Part shown: positions 39,247 through 47,525 of the stretch, in pieces
Layout: every line of letters starts with the position of its first letter
Position numbering within the stretch: the stretch's first letter is position 1
Assembly: GCF_000381025.1 (NCBI RefSeq)
Contig: NZ_KB905821.1
Coordinates: 168,764-232,763, forward strand
DNA length: 64,000 nt
Direction of reading: 5' to 3'
Source of the DNA: Streptomyces sulphureus DSM 40104
GTDB lineage: Bacteria > Actinomycetota > Actinomycetes > Streptomycetales > Streptomycetaceae
Notes under the pieces: generated by a model
Database searches by the model: none
What the model saw: the letters and a program-made list of their open reading frames with translations, nothing else
Told to the model about the DNA's origin: nothing
Translations under genes and position numbers: made by a program

Positions 39247-41124
39247 CTAGAGGTGACGCCGTCGCCGCGCGGCCGAACTCTCGTACCGCGCCCGTGCGTT
39301 GCGCGCCGCCGGGCGTTCCGACACCTCCGCGACGGCGACGTCCCACCACGCCTGCGCGGGCGGCGCCGAGGGCCGCGGTGCCGTCTCGACGTGCACGCAG
39401 CTCGGCCCCGGCTCCTCGGCCGCCGCCCGTAGCGCGTCGGGGAGTTGGGCCGCGGTGGTGACGCGGTGGACCGAGGCGCCGAGCGACGCGGCGTTCGCGG
39501 CGAGGTCGACGGGGAGGACGTCACCGCCGTAGGTGCCGTCGGGGCTCGGGTAGCGGTAGGCGGTGCCGAAGCCTTCCGCGCCGGTCTCCTCGGAGAGGCC
39601 GCCGATCGAGGCGTAGCCGTGGTTCTGGACGAGCACCACGGTGAGGGGCAGGCGCAGTTGGACCGCGGTGACGAGTTCGCCCGGCAGCATGAGGTAGCTG
39701 CCGTCGCCGACGAAAGCCCACACGCGCCGCTGCGGCGCCGCGAGTTGGACACCGATCGCTGCCGGGATCTCGTACCCCATGCAGGAGTAGCCGTACTCCA
39801 GGTGGTACTGGCGGGGCGACCCCGCACGCCACAGCTTGTGGAGGTCGCCGGGGAGCGAGCCCGCGGCGTTGAGGACGACGTCCTCGTCGCCTGCGATCTG
39901 CTGGAGCGCGCCGATGAGCTGCGCCTGCGTCGGCAGCTCGCCGTCACCGGGGGTGCGATGCGCCGCGTCCACCTCGCGCTCCCAACTCTCCTTCGCCGCC
40001 CGGTACTCGGAGAGATACCCGGAGGCGACGCGGTGCCCGGCGAGCGCGGAGCGGAGCGCCCGGAGGCCGGTCTCCGCGTCGGCGACGAGCGGCAGCGCCG
40101 ACTGCTTGTACGCGTCGAAGGAGGCGAGGTTGAGGTTGACGAACCGCACGCCGTCTGCGGCGAAAAGCGTGCCGGAGGCGGTGGTGAAGTCGGTGTACCG
40201 GGTGCCGACGCCGAGGACGAGGTCGGCCGTGGCGGCGAGCCGGTCGGCCGTCGCCGTACCGGTGTGCCCGATCCCGCCGACGTCGCACGGGTGGTCGTGG
40301 CGGAGCGCCCCCTTGCCGGCCTGCGTCGAGGCGACGGGGATGCCCGTGGCGTCGGCGAGTTCTGCGAGCACACCCTCCGCCTCCGCGTGGTGCACCCCGC
40401 CCCCGGCGACGAGCAGCGGACGCCGCGCCGCGCGCACCGCGGCCACGGCCGCGTCGAGGACCTCGGGCTCCGGCGCGGGCCGCGGCACCCGCCACACCCG
40501 CTCGGCGAAGAACTCCTGCGGCCAGTCGTACGCCTCCGTCTGCACGTCCTGGGGAAGCGCCAGCGTGACGGCGCCGGTCTCGACGGGGTCGGCGAGGACC
40601 CGCATCGCGGCGAGAGCCGCGGGGACGAGGGCCTCAGGGCGGGTGACGCGGTCGAAGTAGCGGGAGACGGGGCGCAGTACGTCGTTGACGGAGACGTCGC
40701 CGGCGCCGGGGAGTTCGAGCTGCTGGAGGACGGGCTCCGCGTGGCGGGCCGCGAAGGTGTCGCCGGGGAGCAGGAGTACGGGCAGCCGGTTGACGGTGGC
40801 GAGGGCCGCGCCCGTCGCCAGGTTGGTGGCTCCTGGGCCGATCGAGGTGGTGACCGCCTGCGTGCTGAGGCGGTTGCGCTGCCGCGCGAAGCCGACGGCT
40901 GCGTGCACCATCCCCTGCTCGTTCCGGCCCTGGAGGAACGGCAGCGGCGCACCGGGGCCCTGCCCCGACTCGACGAGCGCCTGCCCGAGGCCGGCGACGT
41001 TCCCGTGCCCGAAGATCCCCCAACACGCCTCCACCAGGCGGTGCTTGGTGCCGTCCCGCTCGGTGTGCTGCGCCGCGAGGAAGCGGACGAGCGCCTGCGC
41101 GACGGTGAGCCGCACCGTGTTCAT
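39247..41124 (-). CDS. iolD: 3D-(3,5/4)-trihydroxycyclohexane-1,2-dione hydrolase
   Basis: Opens the inositol-derived ring diketone to 5-deoxyglucuronate, using thiamine diphosphate. The 625-residue protein has the ThDP-enzyme domain order: N-terminal pyrimidine-binding domain with WGIFGHGNVAGLGQAL and GRNEQGMVHAAVGFAR, central domain, and C-terminal diphosphate-binding domain with GDGSYLMLPGEL to VQNHGYASIGG (the GDG...N metal motif). The length fits IolD (about 635). ATG 41124 overlaps the iolB stop (ATGA), so the frame's long upstream extension, antisense-like to iolB, is not used. Confidence 0.95.
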   Translation of the reverse strand: MNTVRLTVAQALVRFLAAQHTERDGTKHRLVEACWGIFGHGNVAGLGQALVESGQGPGAPLPFLQGRNEQGMVHAAVGFARQRNRLSTQAVTTSIGPGATNLATGAALATVNRLPVLLLPGDTFAARHAEPVLQQLELPGAGDVSVNDVLRPVSRYFDRVTRPEALVPAALAAMRVLADPVETGAVTLALPQDVQTEAYDWPQEFFAERVWRVPRPAPEPEVLDAAVAAVRAARRPLLVAGGGVHHAEAEGVLAELADATGIPVASTQAGKGALRHDHPCDVGGIGHTGTATADRLAATADLVLGVGTRYTDFTTASGTLFAADGVRFVNLNLASFDAYKQSALPLVADAETGLRALRSALAGHRVASGYLSEYRAAKESWEREVDAAHRTPGDGELPTQAQLIGALQQIAGDEDVVLNAAGSLPGDLHKLWRAGSPRQYHLEYGYSCMGYEIPAAIGVQLAAPQRRVWAFVGDGSYLMLPGELVTAVQLRLPLTVVLVQNHGYASIGGLSEETGAEGFGTAYRYPSPDGTYGGDVLPVDLAANAASLGASVHRVTTAAQLPDALRAAAEEPGPSCVHVETAPRPSAPPAQAWWDVAVAEVSERPAARNARARYESSAARRRRHL

Positions 41125-42047
41125 GCCGGCCTCCGATCGGCTGTCCCCTCCGCCGGGTCCGCCGGTGGCGGGCCGTAGAGCGGGAGCCGCCCGTCGACGG
41201 GGGTGTGCGGCCAACTCCTGCGAATCCAGGCGTGGTCCGGGTGGTCGCGGATCAGCCACTCGCGCTCGCCCGAGGGGCCCGCCATCACGTTGAGGTAGTA
41301 CATGTGGTGCCCCGGAGCCGCCGCGGAGGGGCCGTGCCACCCGTCGGGGATCAGCACGGCGTCGCCGCCGCGGACTTCGGCGAGGACGTCGGTGGACTCG
41401 CCGTGGCCGCTGGGGGTGACGCGCTGGAACCCGTAGCCGTCGGTGGCGCCGTGCGGGGTGAACTCGTAGTAGTAGATCTCCTCCAACTCGGCTTCCACGC
41501 CCGGCTCGTGGAGGTCGTGCTTGTGCGGCGGGTAGGAGGACCAGTTGCCGCCGGGGGTGAGCACCTCGACGGCGATGAGGCGGTCGGCGGGGAAGACCCC
41601 GGCCGCCGCGAAGTTGTTGACCTGGCGGGAGCAGGTGCCGGCGCCGCGCAGCTCGACGGGCACGCCCGAGGCCGGGCCGTACCGCGCGGGCAGCCGGTTC
41701 TCGCAGACGGCGCCCGCGTACGCGAACCGGCCGCCCGCGGCGGTGGTCAGCCGGGACTCGGCCGCGCGGGGCAGGTAGGCGAAGTCGCTCACCGCCTCGA
41801 ACACCGAGGCGCGGCCCGCGAGTTCGAAGGTGGCGCCGTCCACCTCCACCGTGCAGGCCCCGGCGAGCGGTAGCACGATCCATTCGCTGCCGCCCGTGCT
41901 CAGCGTGTGCTCCCCGCCCGGCGGCACGTCGACGACCAGGAGCGACGAATGGCGCCACCCGGCGGTCCGCGGGTCGATCCGCTGCACGTACGGCTCCCGC
42001 GCCGACCTGCCCCGCAGGTGGCGCTCGCGTCGGCTGTGGGTGGTCAT
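41121..42047 (-). CDS. iolB: 5-deoxy-glucuronate isomerase
   Basis: Isomerises 5-deoxy-D-glucuronate to 2-deoxy-5-keto-D-gluconate in myo-inositol catabolism. The 308-residue bicupin has its metal site in GNWSSYPPHKHDLHEPG (His, His) with the following EAELEEIYYYEF (Glu) and a later His in IPDGWHGPS. An N-terminal cupin half with GSEWIVLPLAG and a basic start complete the family pattern. GGAGGAG precedes ATG 42047. The stop overlaps iolD as ATGA; the aldolase gene ends 55 bases upstream. Confidence 0.95.
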   Translation of the reverse strand: MTTHSRRERHLRGRSAREPYVQRIDPRTAGWRHSSLLVVDVPPGGEHTLSTGGSEWIVLPLAGACTVEVDGATFELAGRASVFEAVSDFAYLPRAAESRLTTAAGGRFAYAGAVCENRLPARYGPASGVPVELRGAGTCSRQVNNFAAAGVFPADRLIAVEVLTPGGNWSSYPPHKHDLHEPGVEAELEEIYYYEFTPHGATDGYGFQRVTPSGHGESTDVLAEVRGGDAVLIPDGWHGPSAAAPGHHMYYLNVMAGPSGEREWLIRDHPDHAWIRRSWPHTPVDGRLPLYGPPPADPAEGTADRRPA

Positions 42048-42102
42048 CGGCTCGCTCCTCCGCCTCGTCTCTGCTTCTGCCGTCGGCGCCTTCCGGCGGG
42101 GC

Positions 42103-43029
42103 TCAGCCGTGCACCAGCTCCGCCGCCCGGTCGACGGCGAGGGCCACGGCGTCGAGGCCGGCGCCCGCTGCCGGATAGAGCAGCGGCCGCCCTGCGACGA
42201 GCCCGCGGACCGTCGGCAACCGCAGCGCCTCCCGCCATCTTTCGTACGTGCGGGACAGGTCGCCGTGCGCCTCGCCGCCGAGGACCACCATCGGCAGCGC
42301 GGCGGCCGCGTACGCGCGCGCCGCCTCCCCGTCGGCCGGGACCGGCAGCTTCAGCCAGGTGTACGCCGACGTCCCGCCGAGTCCCGCGGCTATCGCGACG
42401 GACCGTGCGACCGCCGTGGACCGCAGGTCTGCACGGACGCCGGCGGCGGTGCGCCCGACGAGGAACGGCTCGACGAAGACGGGGAGCCCGAACGCGGCCA
42501 GCGCGTCGACGGTGCGGGCCGCGGCGTGCAGGGTGCGGCCCGTGCCCGGGTCGCGGTGGTCGATCCGCAGCAGCAGCTTGCCGCCGTCGAAGCGGAGCGC
42601 CGCGAGGTCCTCGGCGCGGTGGCCCGTGAACCGGTCGTCCAACTCGAAGGCGGCGCCCGCGAGTCCGCCCCTGTTCATCGAGCCGAGTACCACCTTCCGC
42701 TCCAGCGCGCCGAGGAGGAGCAGGTCCTCCAGGACGTCGGCCGTCCCGAGGACGCCGTCGACGCCGGGCCGCGAGAGCGCGGTGACCAGCCGCTCCAGGA
42801 GCGCGGCGCGGTCCGCCATCGCGAGCGGATCGCCGCCGGCCGCGAGGCTCCCGCGGGCCGGGTGGTCGGCGGCGACGATGAGCAGTCGGCCCGAACTCCC
42901 CAGCAGCGGTCGGCGGTTGCGCGCCGCGGCTGCCTCCGCTATCGCCTCGGGACGGCGGCTGCGCACCTCGACGAGCTCGCGCACGTCGACCCGCGGCGGC
43001 CGTCGGGCCGCGTCTTCCGCTCCGAGCAC
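42103..43029 (-). CDS. Class I aldolase-like (beta/alpha)8 protein of inositol catabolism (Cgl0158-like)
   Basis: A 308-residue TIM-barrel protein resembling the Cgl0158/LacD-type aldolases found in actinobacterial iol clusters. By context it would split 6-phospho-5-dehydro-2-deoxygluconate into dihydroxyacetone phosphate and malonic semialdehyde, the IolJ step. Barrel strands are visible as LLIVAADHPARG, LVTALSRPGVDGVLGTADV, GGKLLLRIDHRD, PVFVEPFLV and SAYTWLKLPV with a candidate Schiff-base Lys, then PMVVLGGEAHG. GTG 43029 is chosen because GGAGG lies 6 bases upstream. A longer frame to 43119 is open but its start lacks a site. Confidence 0.85.
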   Translation of the reverse strand: MLGAEDAARRPPRVDVRELVEVRSRRPEAIAEAAAARNRRPLLGSSGRLLIVAADHPARGSLAAGGDPLAMADRAALLERLVTALSRPGVDGVLGTADVLEDLLLLGALERKVVLGSMNRGGLAGAAFELDDRFTGHRAEDLAALRFDGGKLLLRIDHRDPGTGRTLHAAARTVDALAAFGLPVFVEPFLVGRTAAGVRADLRSTAVARSVAIAAGLGGTSAYTWLKLPVPADGEAARAYAAAALPMVVLGGEAHGDLSRTYERWREALRLPTVRGLVAGRPLLYPAAGAGLDAVALAVDRAAELVHG

Positions 43030-43128
43030 ACCGAGCCTCCCTGTGTCGCCGACGACCGATCCGGCACCGCACGCCCGCCGTTGCAGCCCTACCCGTGGAA
43101 ACCCGCACTCACGTGTCACACCCGGGGA

Positions 43129-44124
43129 CTAGCTCAACAGCTCCTCGACCTCCTCGGGCCGCGGCATCGCGGACGAGCAGGCGAGCCGCCCGGCGACGAG
43201 TGCGCCCGCCGCGTTGGCGTACCGCACGGTGCGCTCCAAGGCCCAGCCGGAGAGCAGCCCGTGGCAGAGCGCGCCCCCGAACGCGTCGCCGGCGCCGAGG
43301 CCGTTGACGACCTCGATCGGGTGCGGCGGCACCTCCACCCCCGAGCCGTCGGCCCGCACCGCGAGGACCCCTTTCGGTCCCTGCTTGACGACGGCTAGCT
43401 CGGCCCCTGCCTCCAGCAGCCCCTCGGCGCAGGCTGCCGGCTTGCGGGTGCCCGTCGCGACCTCGCACTCGTCCAGGTTCCCCACGGCGACCGTGGCGTG
43501 TGCGAGCGCCCGGCGGTAGTAGGTGCGCGCCTCCTCGACGGCCTCCTCGTCGGGGCGCACCGGCTCGGGCGCGCCCGCAGCCGACTCGGCGCCCCAGAAG
43601 ACGGGGCGCCAGTCGAGGTCGAAGACGGTGAAGCCGTCGGTCCGCTCGTCCCGCGAGGCGAGTGCCGCGAGGGTGGCGCTGCGGCTCGGCTCGGCGCACA
43701 GGCCCGTGCCCGTCGCCCAGAAGACGCGGGCGGCCGCGGCCCGGGCCAACTCGTGCGCGTCGGCCTCGATTTCGAGGTCGGGCGCCTTGGGCCAGCGGTA
43801 GAAGTAGAGCGGGAAGTCGTCGGGCGGGAAGACCTCGCAGAAGGTGACGGGCGTGGGCCGGCGCCGGATGGCGCGCACCAGCTCGTCGTCGACGCCGAAG
43901 GCGCGGAGCTGCTGGCGGCAGTACTCGCCGAAGGGATCGTCGCCCGTCCTGCTGAGGACGGCGCTGCGCCTGCCGAGCCGCGCGGCGGCGACGGCGACAT
44001 TGGTCGCCGAGCCGCCGAGGAACTTGGCGAACGAGGACACCTCGGGCAACGGCACGCCCGTCTGCTCCGGATAGAGGTCGACGCCGATGCGCCCCATGGT
44101 GAGCAGCTCGTGCGGCGCTGTCAT
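43129..44124 (-). CDS. iolC: 5-dehydro-2-deoxygluconokinase
   Basis: Phosphorylates 2-deoxy-5-keto-D-gluconate in inositol breakdown. A 331-residue PfkB/ribokinase-fold kinase with the N-terminal glycine motif FLGGSATNVAVAAARLG and the C-terminal NGLGAGDAFGGALCHGLLSG, whose Asp is the catalytic base. MGRIGVDLYPEQTGVPLPEV is the characteristic IolC opening. The start at 44124 follows GGGAGGG; the 35 in-frame codons upstream are not IolC-like. First gene of the operon, behind a TTGACA-type promoter. Confidence 0.95.
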   Translation of the reverse strand: MTAPHELLTMGRIGVDLYPEQTGVPLPEVSSFAKFLGGSATNVAVAAARLGRRSAVLSRTGDDPFGEYCRQQLRAFGVDDELVRAIRRRPTPVTFCEVFPPDDFPLYFYRWPKAPDLEIEADAHELARAAAARVFWATGTGLCAEPSRSATLAALASRDERTDGFTVFDLDWRPVFWGAESAAGAPEPVRPDEEAVEEARTYYRRALAHATVAVGNLDECEVATGTRKPAACAEGLLEAGAELAVVKQGPKGVLAVRADGSGVEVPPHPIEVVNGLGAGDAFGGALCHGLLSGWALERTVRYANAAGALVAGRLACSSAMPRPEEVEELLS

Positions 44125-44200
44125 ACGCACCCTCCCAGCGTCGGACGGCCCCGGTCGCGCGGCGGCGCCGCCTCGGTGCGTCCGAGCAGGCCGCCCGCTC

Positions 44201-44229
44201 ATACTCAGCCGCGTGCAGGGGGGTGTCAA
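44201..44229 (-). promoter_or_regulatory. Probable iol operon promoter
   Basis: On the minus strand TTGACA (44229-44224) is followed after 17 bases by GAGTAT (44206-44201). The start point would be about 70 bases before the iolC ATG. No clear operator palindrome was found beside it. Confidence 0.5.
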
Positions 44230-44323
44230 TGATCGGTCGCGACATGCGGGCGAGGCTCAGCGGGCAGGAGGACAACGGCGAACATCCGTACAAACAAGCC
44301 CCGTTGTTTTCATGACATAGCAC

Positions 44324-44730
44324 TTGACAGTCGACGGCCCCGCGCGTCGGACGCGGGCGCTCGTGCAGCGGGTCGCCGCGCTCGCCGCCGCCGTGGGAGC
44401 GGGGCACCTCGTCGCGATCCACTCGTTCCGACGCGACGGCCGCACTCGTCGACGACCGGCACCTCGCCGCCGCCCGGCGGCCGACCTCGCTCCGGCACCG
44501 AGAAACTCGCGCGCGGTGCGCGAGGAGTACGGGCTCCGGCACACGGGCACCCGCGTCGCCGAGAAGCCCGACGTCGTGCGCCTGCTGGAGACGACCGACG
44601 CGGACCTCGTCCGGCTCCGCCTCGACGCGGGGCACTGCGCGTACTGCGGCGGCGACAGCCCCGCGCTGCCGCACCGCTGCGGAGAGCGCGTCGGCCATCT
44701 CCACCTCAAGCAGGTCGGCCGGAGGTCCGG
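44324..44730 (+). pseudogene. Truncated iolE-like (inosose dehydratase / TIM-barrel isomerase) remnant
   Basis: The plus strand encodes VAALAAAVGAGHLVA, then EEYGLRHTGTRVAEKP, VVRLLETTDADLVRLRLDAGH, GGDSPALPHRCGERVGHLHLKQ. This order (LETTDADLVRLRLDAGH, then GDRxxHxHLKD-like) is the C-terminal half of IolE and related xylose-isomerase-like TIM barrels. The N-terminal half is missing, the HPH-type metal strand before HTGT is degraded and the segment after HLHLKQ is Arg/Pro-rich noise. So it is a dead fragment, placed divergently beside the iolC promoter where a live iolE would complete the pathway. Confidence 0.65.
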
Positions 44731-44911
44731 GCGCGAGCGAGGACCTGCCCCTCGCCCCGGCGGTCCTGCGAATTCCCGGGCGGAGCACCGGAGTTCGGCC
44801 CCTGCTGAAAGCGGCACAGGGGCCAGGGCGCGGCCTTTTCGCCGTCGTCGAGGAGGTTCCTGCGGAGCCTGAGCGGTATGCGCCCCGCCGCGGCACCCGT
44901 ACGTGACGCTC

Positions 44912-44928
44912 ATACCCTAGGGGGGTAT
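44912..44928. promoter_or_regulatory. CsoR-type copper operator before copZ
   Basis: ATACCCTAGGGGGGTAT has inverted ATACCC/GGGTAT arms around five bases, the form of the known Streptomyces CsoR box. It lies 48 bases before the copper chaperone start codon, so copper would relieve repression by CsoR encoded elsewhere. Confidence 0.8.
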
Positions 44929-44976
44929 ACACTCGTCAGCAGACGAACCGCCACCCGAGAGCGTGAGGGGACCACC

Positions 44977-45201
44977 ATGACCACCACCACCTTCAAGGTC
45001 ACCGGCATGAGCTGCGGCCACTGCGAGGGCGCCGTCTCCGAGGAGCTCTCCGGAATCGAGGGGGTCGACGAGGTACGGGCGAGCGCCGCGAGCGGCGAGG
45101 TCACCGTCGTCTCCGAGGGCCCCGTCGACGAGGAGACCCTCGCAGCCGCCGTCGACGAGGCCGGCTACGAACTCGTCGCGGGCAGCACCGCCCGGAGCTG
45201 A
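44977..45201 (+). CDS. copZ: Copper chaperone CopZ, heavy-metal-associated domain
   Basis: A 74-residue soluble HMA (ferredoxin-like) protein that carries Cu(I) to export ATPases. The metal-binding motif is GMSCGHCEGAV near residues 9-19, followed by the usual beta-alpha-beta pattern ending DEAGYELV. ATG 44977 has a TGAGGGGA ribosome site. A CsoR-type operator lies upstream and a terminator downstream, so it is a single-gene unit; the partner CopA-type ATPase and CsoR are not in the window. Confidence 0.93.
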   Translation: MTTTTFKVTGMSCGHCEGAVSEELSGIEGVDEVRASAASGEVTVVSEGPVDEETLAAAVDEAGYELVAGSTARS

Positions 45202-45229
45202 CCGAGTCGGAAGCCCCCAGGGCAGCGAA

Positions 45230-45279
45230 AAGCGCCCCGCCTCCCAGGTCCCCCCACGGGCCTGTTCGGCGGGGCGCTT
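45230..45279 (+). terminator. Terminator after copZ
   Basis: A perfect 12-bp stem, AAGCGCCCCGCC (45230-45241) with GGCGGGGCGCTT (45268-45279), begins 28 bases after the copZ stop. The stem ends in AA/TT, giving a short T-run on each strand. Confidence 0.8.
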
Positions 45280-45558
45280 CCGTATCCCGGTCATGGATTC
45301 CCCCCACGGGACCCCTGGCCGGGCGCTTTCGGGACGTACGCACGGGCGGCCGCTCAAGCTCCCGTGCTACGTGCACCCTATGTTCACTTTGTAATCCTTC
45401 TGTGGCGAGGGCATCCCCCAAGATGCACCTCACGGGTGCCGAGGGCTCCGCCGGGAGTCCTTCGACACAGGGTTAGACACCCGGAACCCCGGAATGGTTA
45501 CCCCCCAATTTCTGTGACCTACGTCTCCCTCCGGGGCCTCCGGGGCCGCCACATACGG

Positions 45559-45591
45559 AAGGCCCCGTTCCGGCCGGCGGAGCGGGGCCTT
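45559..45591 (-). terminator. Terminator after citrate synthase
   Basis: AAGGCCCCG (45559-45567) and CGGGGCCTT (45583-45591) form a 9-bp stem, 55 bases past the citrate synthase stop on its strand. The 280 bases between this hairpin and the copZ terminator hold no recognised gene. Confidence 0.75.
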
Positions 45592-45645
45592 CGGCGCGGG
45601 GAACACCGCCGCCCGAAGGGCGGAGGGCCTCGCTTCACGCGGGTG

Positions 45646-46947
45646 TCAGCGCTGCTCGACCGGAAGGTAGTCCCGCTCGACGACGCCGGTGTAGACCTGG
45701 CGCGGACGCCCGATCCGGGAGCTGGGCTCCTGGATCATCTCGGTCCACTGGGCGATCCAGCCGGGCAGCCTGCCGAGCGCGAAGAGCACGGTGAACATGC
45801 TCGTCGGGAAGCCCATGGCCCGGTAGATGAGACCGGTGTAGAAGTCGACGTTCGGGTAGAGCTTCCGCTCCACGAAGTAGTCGTCGCTGAGCGCGTGCTC
45901 CTCCAGGCGGAGCGCGATGTCGAGAAGCTCGTCGCTCTTGCCGAGCGCCGAGAGGACGTCGTGCGCGGCGGCCTTGATGATCTTCGCCCGGGGGTCGAAA
46001 TTCTTGTAGACGCGGTGCCCGAAGCCCATGAGCTTCACGCCGTCTTCCTTGTTCTTCACCTTGCGGATGAAGGTGTCGACGTCGCCGCCGCTGGCCTGGA
46101 TCGACTCCAGCATCTCCAGCACGCTCTGGTTGGCACCGCCGTGGAGCGGGCCCCAGAGCGCGTTGATGCCCGCCGAGATCGAGGCGAACATGTTCGCCTG
46201 CGAGGAGCCGACGAGGCGGACGGTCGAGGTCGAACAGTTCTGCTCGTGGTCCGCGTGGAGGATGAGCAGCTTGTCGAGCGCGCTGACCACGGTCGGATCG
46301 AGGTCGTACTCGGCCGCCGGGACCGAGAAGGTCATCCGGAGGAAGTTCTCGACGTAGCCGAGGTTGTTGCTCGGGTAGACGACCGGGTGGCCGACGGCCT
46401 TCTTGTAGGCGTAGGCGGCGATCGTCGGCAGCTTCGCCAGGAGCCTTATCGTCGAGAGGTGGCGCTGCTCCTCGTCGAAGGGGTTGTGGCTGTCCTGGTA
46501 GAAGGTGGACAGGGCGCTCGTCACGGAGGAGAGCATCGCCATCGGGTGGGCGTCACTGGGGAAGCCGTCGTAGAACCGTTTGACGTCTTCGTGGAGCAGG
46601 GTGTGCTGGGTGATCTCGTTCTTGAACGAGGCCAGCTCGTCGACGGTCGGCAGCTCGCCGTGGATGAGCAGGTACGCGGTCTCGGTGAAGGAGCCGCGCT
46701 CGGCGAGCTGCTCGATCGGGTACCCCCGGTAGCGCAGGATGCCCTGCTCGCCGTCGAGGTAGGTGATGGCCGACTTGTACGCGGCGGTGTTGCCGTAGCC
46801 CGAGTCCAGGGTCACCAGACCGGTCTGGGCGCGCAGCTTGCCGATGTCGAAGCCACGGTCGCCCACCGTGCTGTCCACGGTGGGGAAGGTGTAGTCACTG
46901 TCCCCGTACCGCAGTACTACCGAATCGCTGTCGCGGTGTTCGCTCAC
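45646..46947 (-). CDS. gltA: Citrate synthase
   Basis: Condenses acetyl-CoA and oxaloacetate at the entry of the TCA cycle. The 433-residue type II-like enzyme carries the catalytic set in order: HADHEQNCSTSTVR, GPLHGGANQSV, GFGHRVYKNFDPRA and NVDFYTGLIYRAMGFP. The opening (SEHRDSDSVVLRYGD, then FDIGKLRAQTGLVTLD) matches actinobacterial citrate synthases. GTG 46947 is preferred, with GAGGGA close upstream; an in-frame GTG at 46959 is the alternative and the longer frame to 47082 reads as noise. In Streptomyces the gene is called citA. Confidence 0.95.
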   Translation of the reverse strand: MSEHRDSDSVVLRYGDSDYTFPTVDSTVGDRGFDIGKLRAQTGLVTLDSGYGNTAAYKSAITYLDGEQGILRYRGYPIEQLAERGSFTETAYLLIHGELPTVDELASFKNEITQHTLLHEDVKRFYDGFPSDAHPMAMLSSVTSALSTFYQDSHNPFDEEQRHLSTIRLLAKLPTIAAYAYKKAVGHPVVYPSNNLGYVENFLRMTFSVPAAEYDLDPTVVSALDKLLILHADHEQNCSTSTVRLVGSSQANMFASISAGINALWGPLHGGANQSVLEMLESIQASGGDVDTFIRKVKNKEDGVKLMGFGHRVYKNFDPRAKIIKAAAHDVLSALGKSDELLDIALRLEEHALSDDYFVERKLYPNVDFYTGLIYRAMGFPTSMFTVLFALGRLPGWIAQWTEMIQEPSSRIGRPRQVYTGVVERDYLPVEQR

Positions 46948-47480
46948 GTCATCCCTCACCGACGTAGTGCCTCTTCTTCGAGGTGCCCTGACTCGTTCCA
47001 CTCTCCCCCATTCCGTGCCATGCGGTGCACTCGGGGTCAGCCAGTGGGCTCCTTGGTGGCACGGAGTGCCGCCAAGGGACATCCTGCACCCTCGGGGCCG
47101 CCCGGGTCATCCCCCGGGACCGCGAACGATCGATCAAATTTCCCGTGATCCGGCGCAGAGACCGCACGCGAACCCCGTACACCGGGCGCGGGCCCGCACA
47201 ACTCGCGGTCACCGCGGCCACACGGCCCGCACCCGTCACCCCTTTCTGCACTTCTCACCCGGACGGGTGCCTTGGCACCTGACGGGAAAACGCGAAGGCG
47301 CCGCACGTTTTTCCGCCCCGGGGTTCGCTGTACACGGCGCCCGTTATGACCGATGCGTCCCCGCGCCATAACCCCCGGTCAACGGTTCCTGTACTCCCCG
47401 CAGTTGGCGGTCTGGACGCTGGTCACGATGTGGTGTACGCACTTGCGCCCGAGGTTCCGGATCGCTTCTCATAAGGCGAT
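46948..47480. other. Divergent intergenic region between citrate synthase and the ribose operon
   Basis: About 530 bases that must hold both promoters. No gene was recognised. No hairpin beyond short GC stems was seen. Confidence 0.5.
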
Positions 47481-47492
47481 GTAATCGTTTCC
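47481..47492. promoter_or_regulatory. Probable RbsR operator
   Basis: GTAATCGTTTCC has LacI-type half-sites GTAATC and GGAAAC around a central CG. It lies 34 bases before the regulator's start codon, suitable for autoregulation of the ribose operon. Confidence 0.6.
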
Positions 47493-47525
47493 ACGCGTCG
47501 CACGAAGGAGTGTGCCGAGACGCCG

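Noticed and set aside
45364..47148. 594-aa plus-strand frame across citrate synthase
   Set aside because: Shadow frame; citrate synthase on the minus strand has every catalytic motif.
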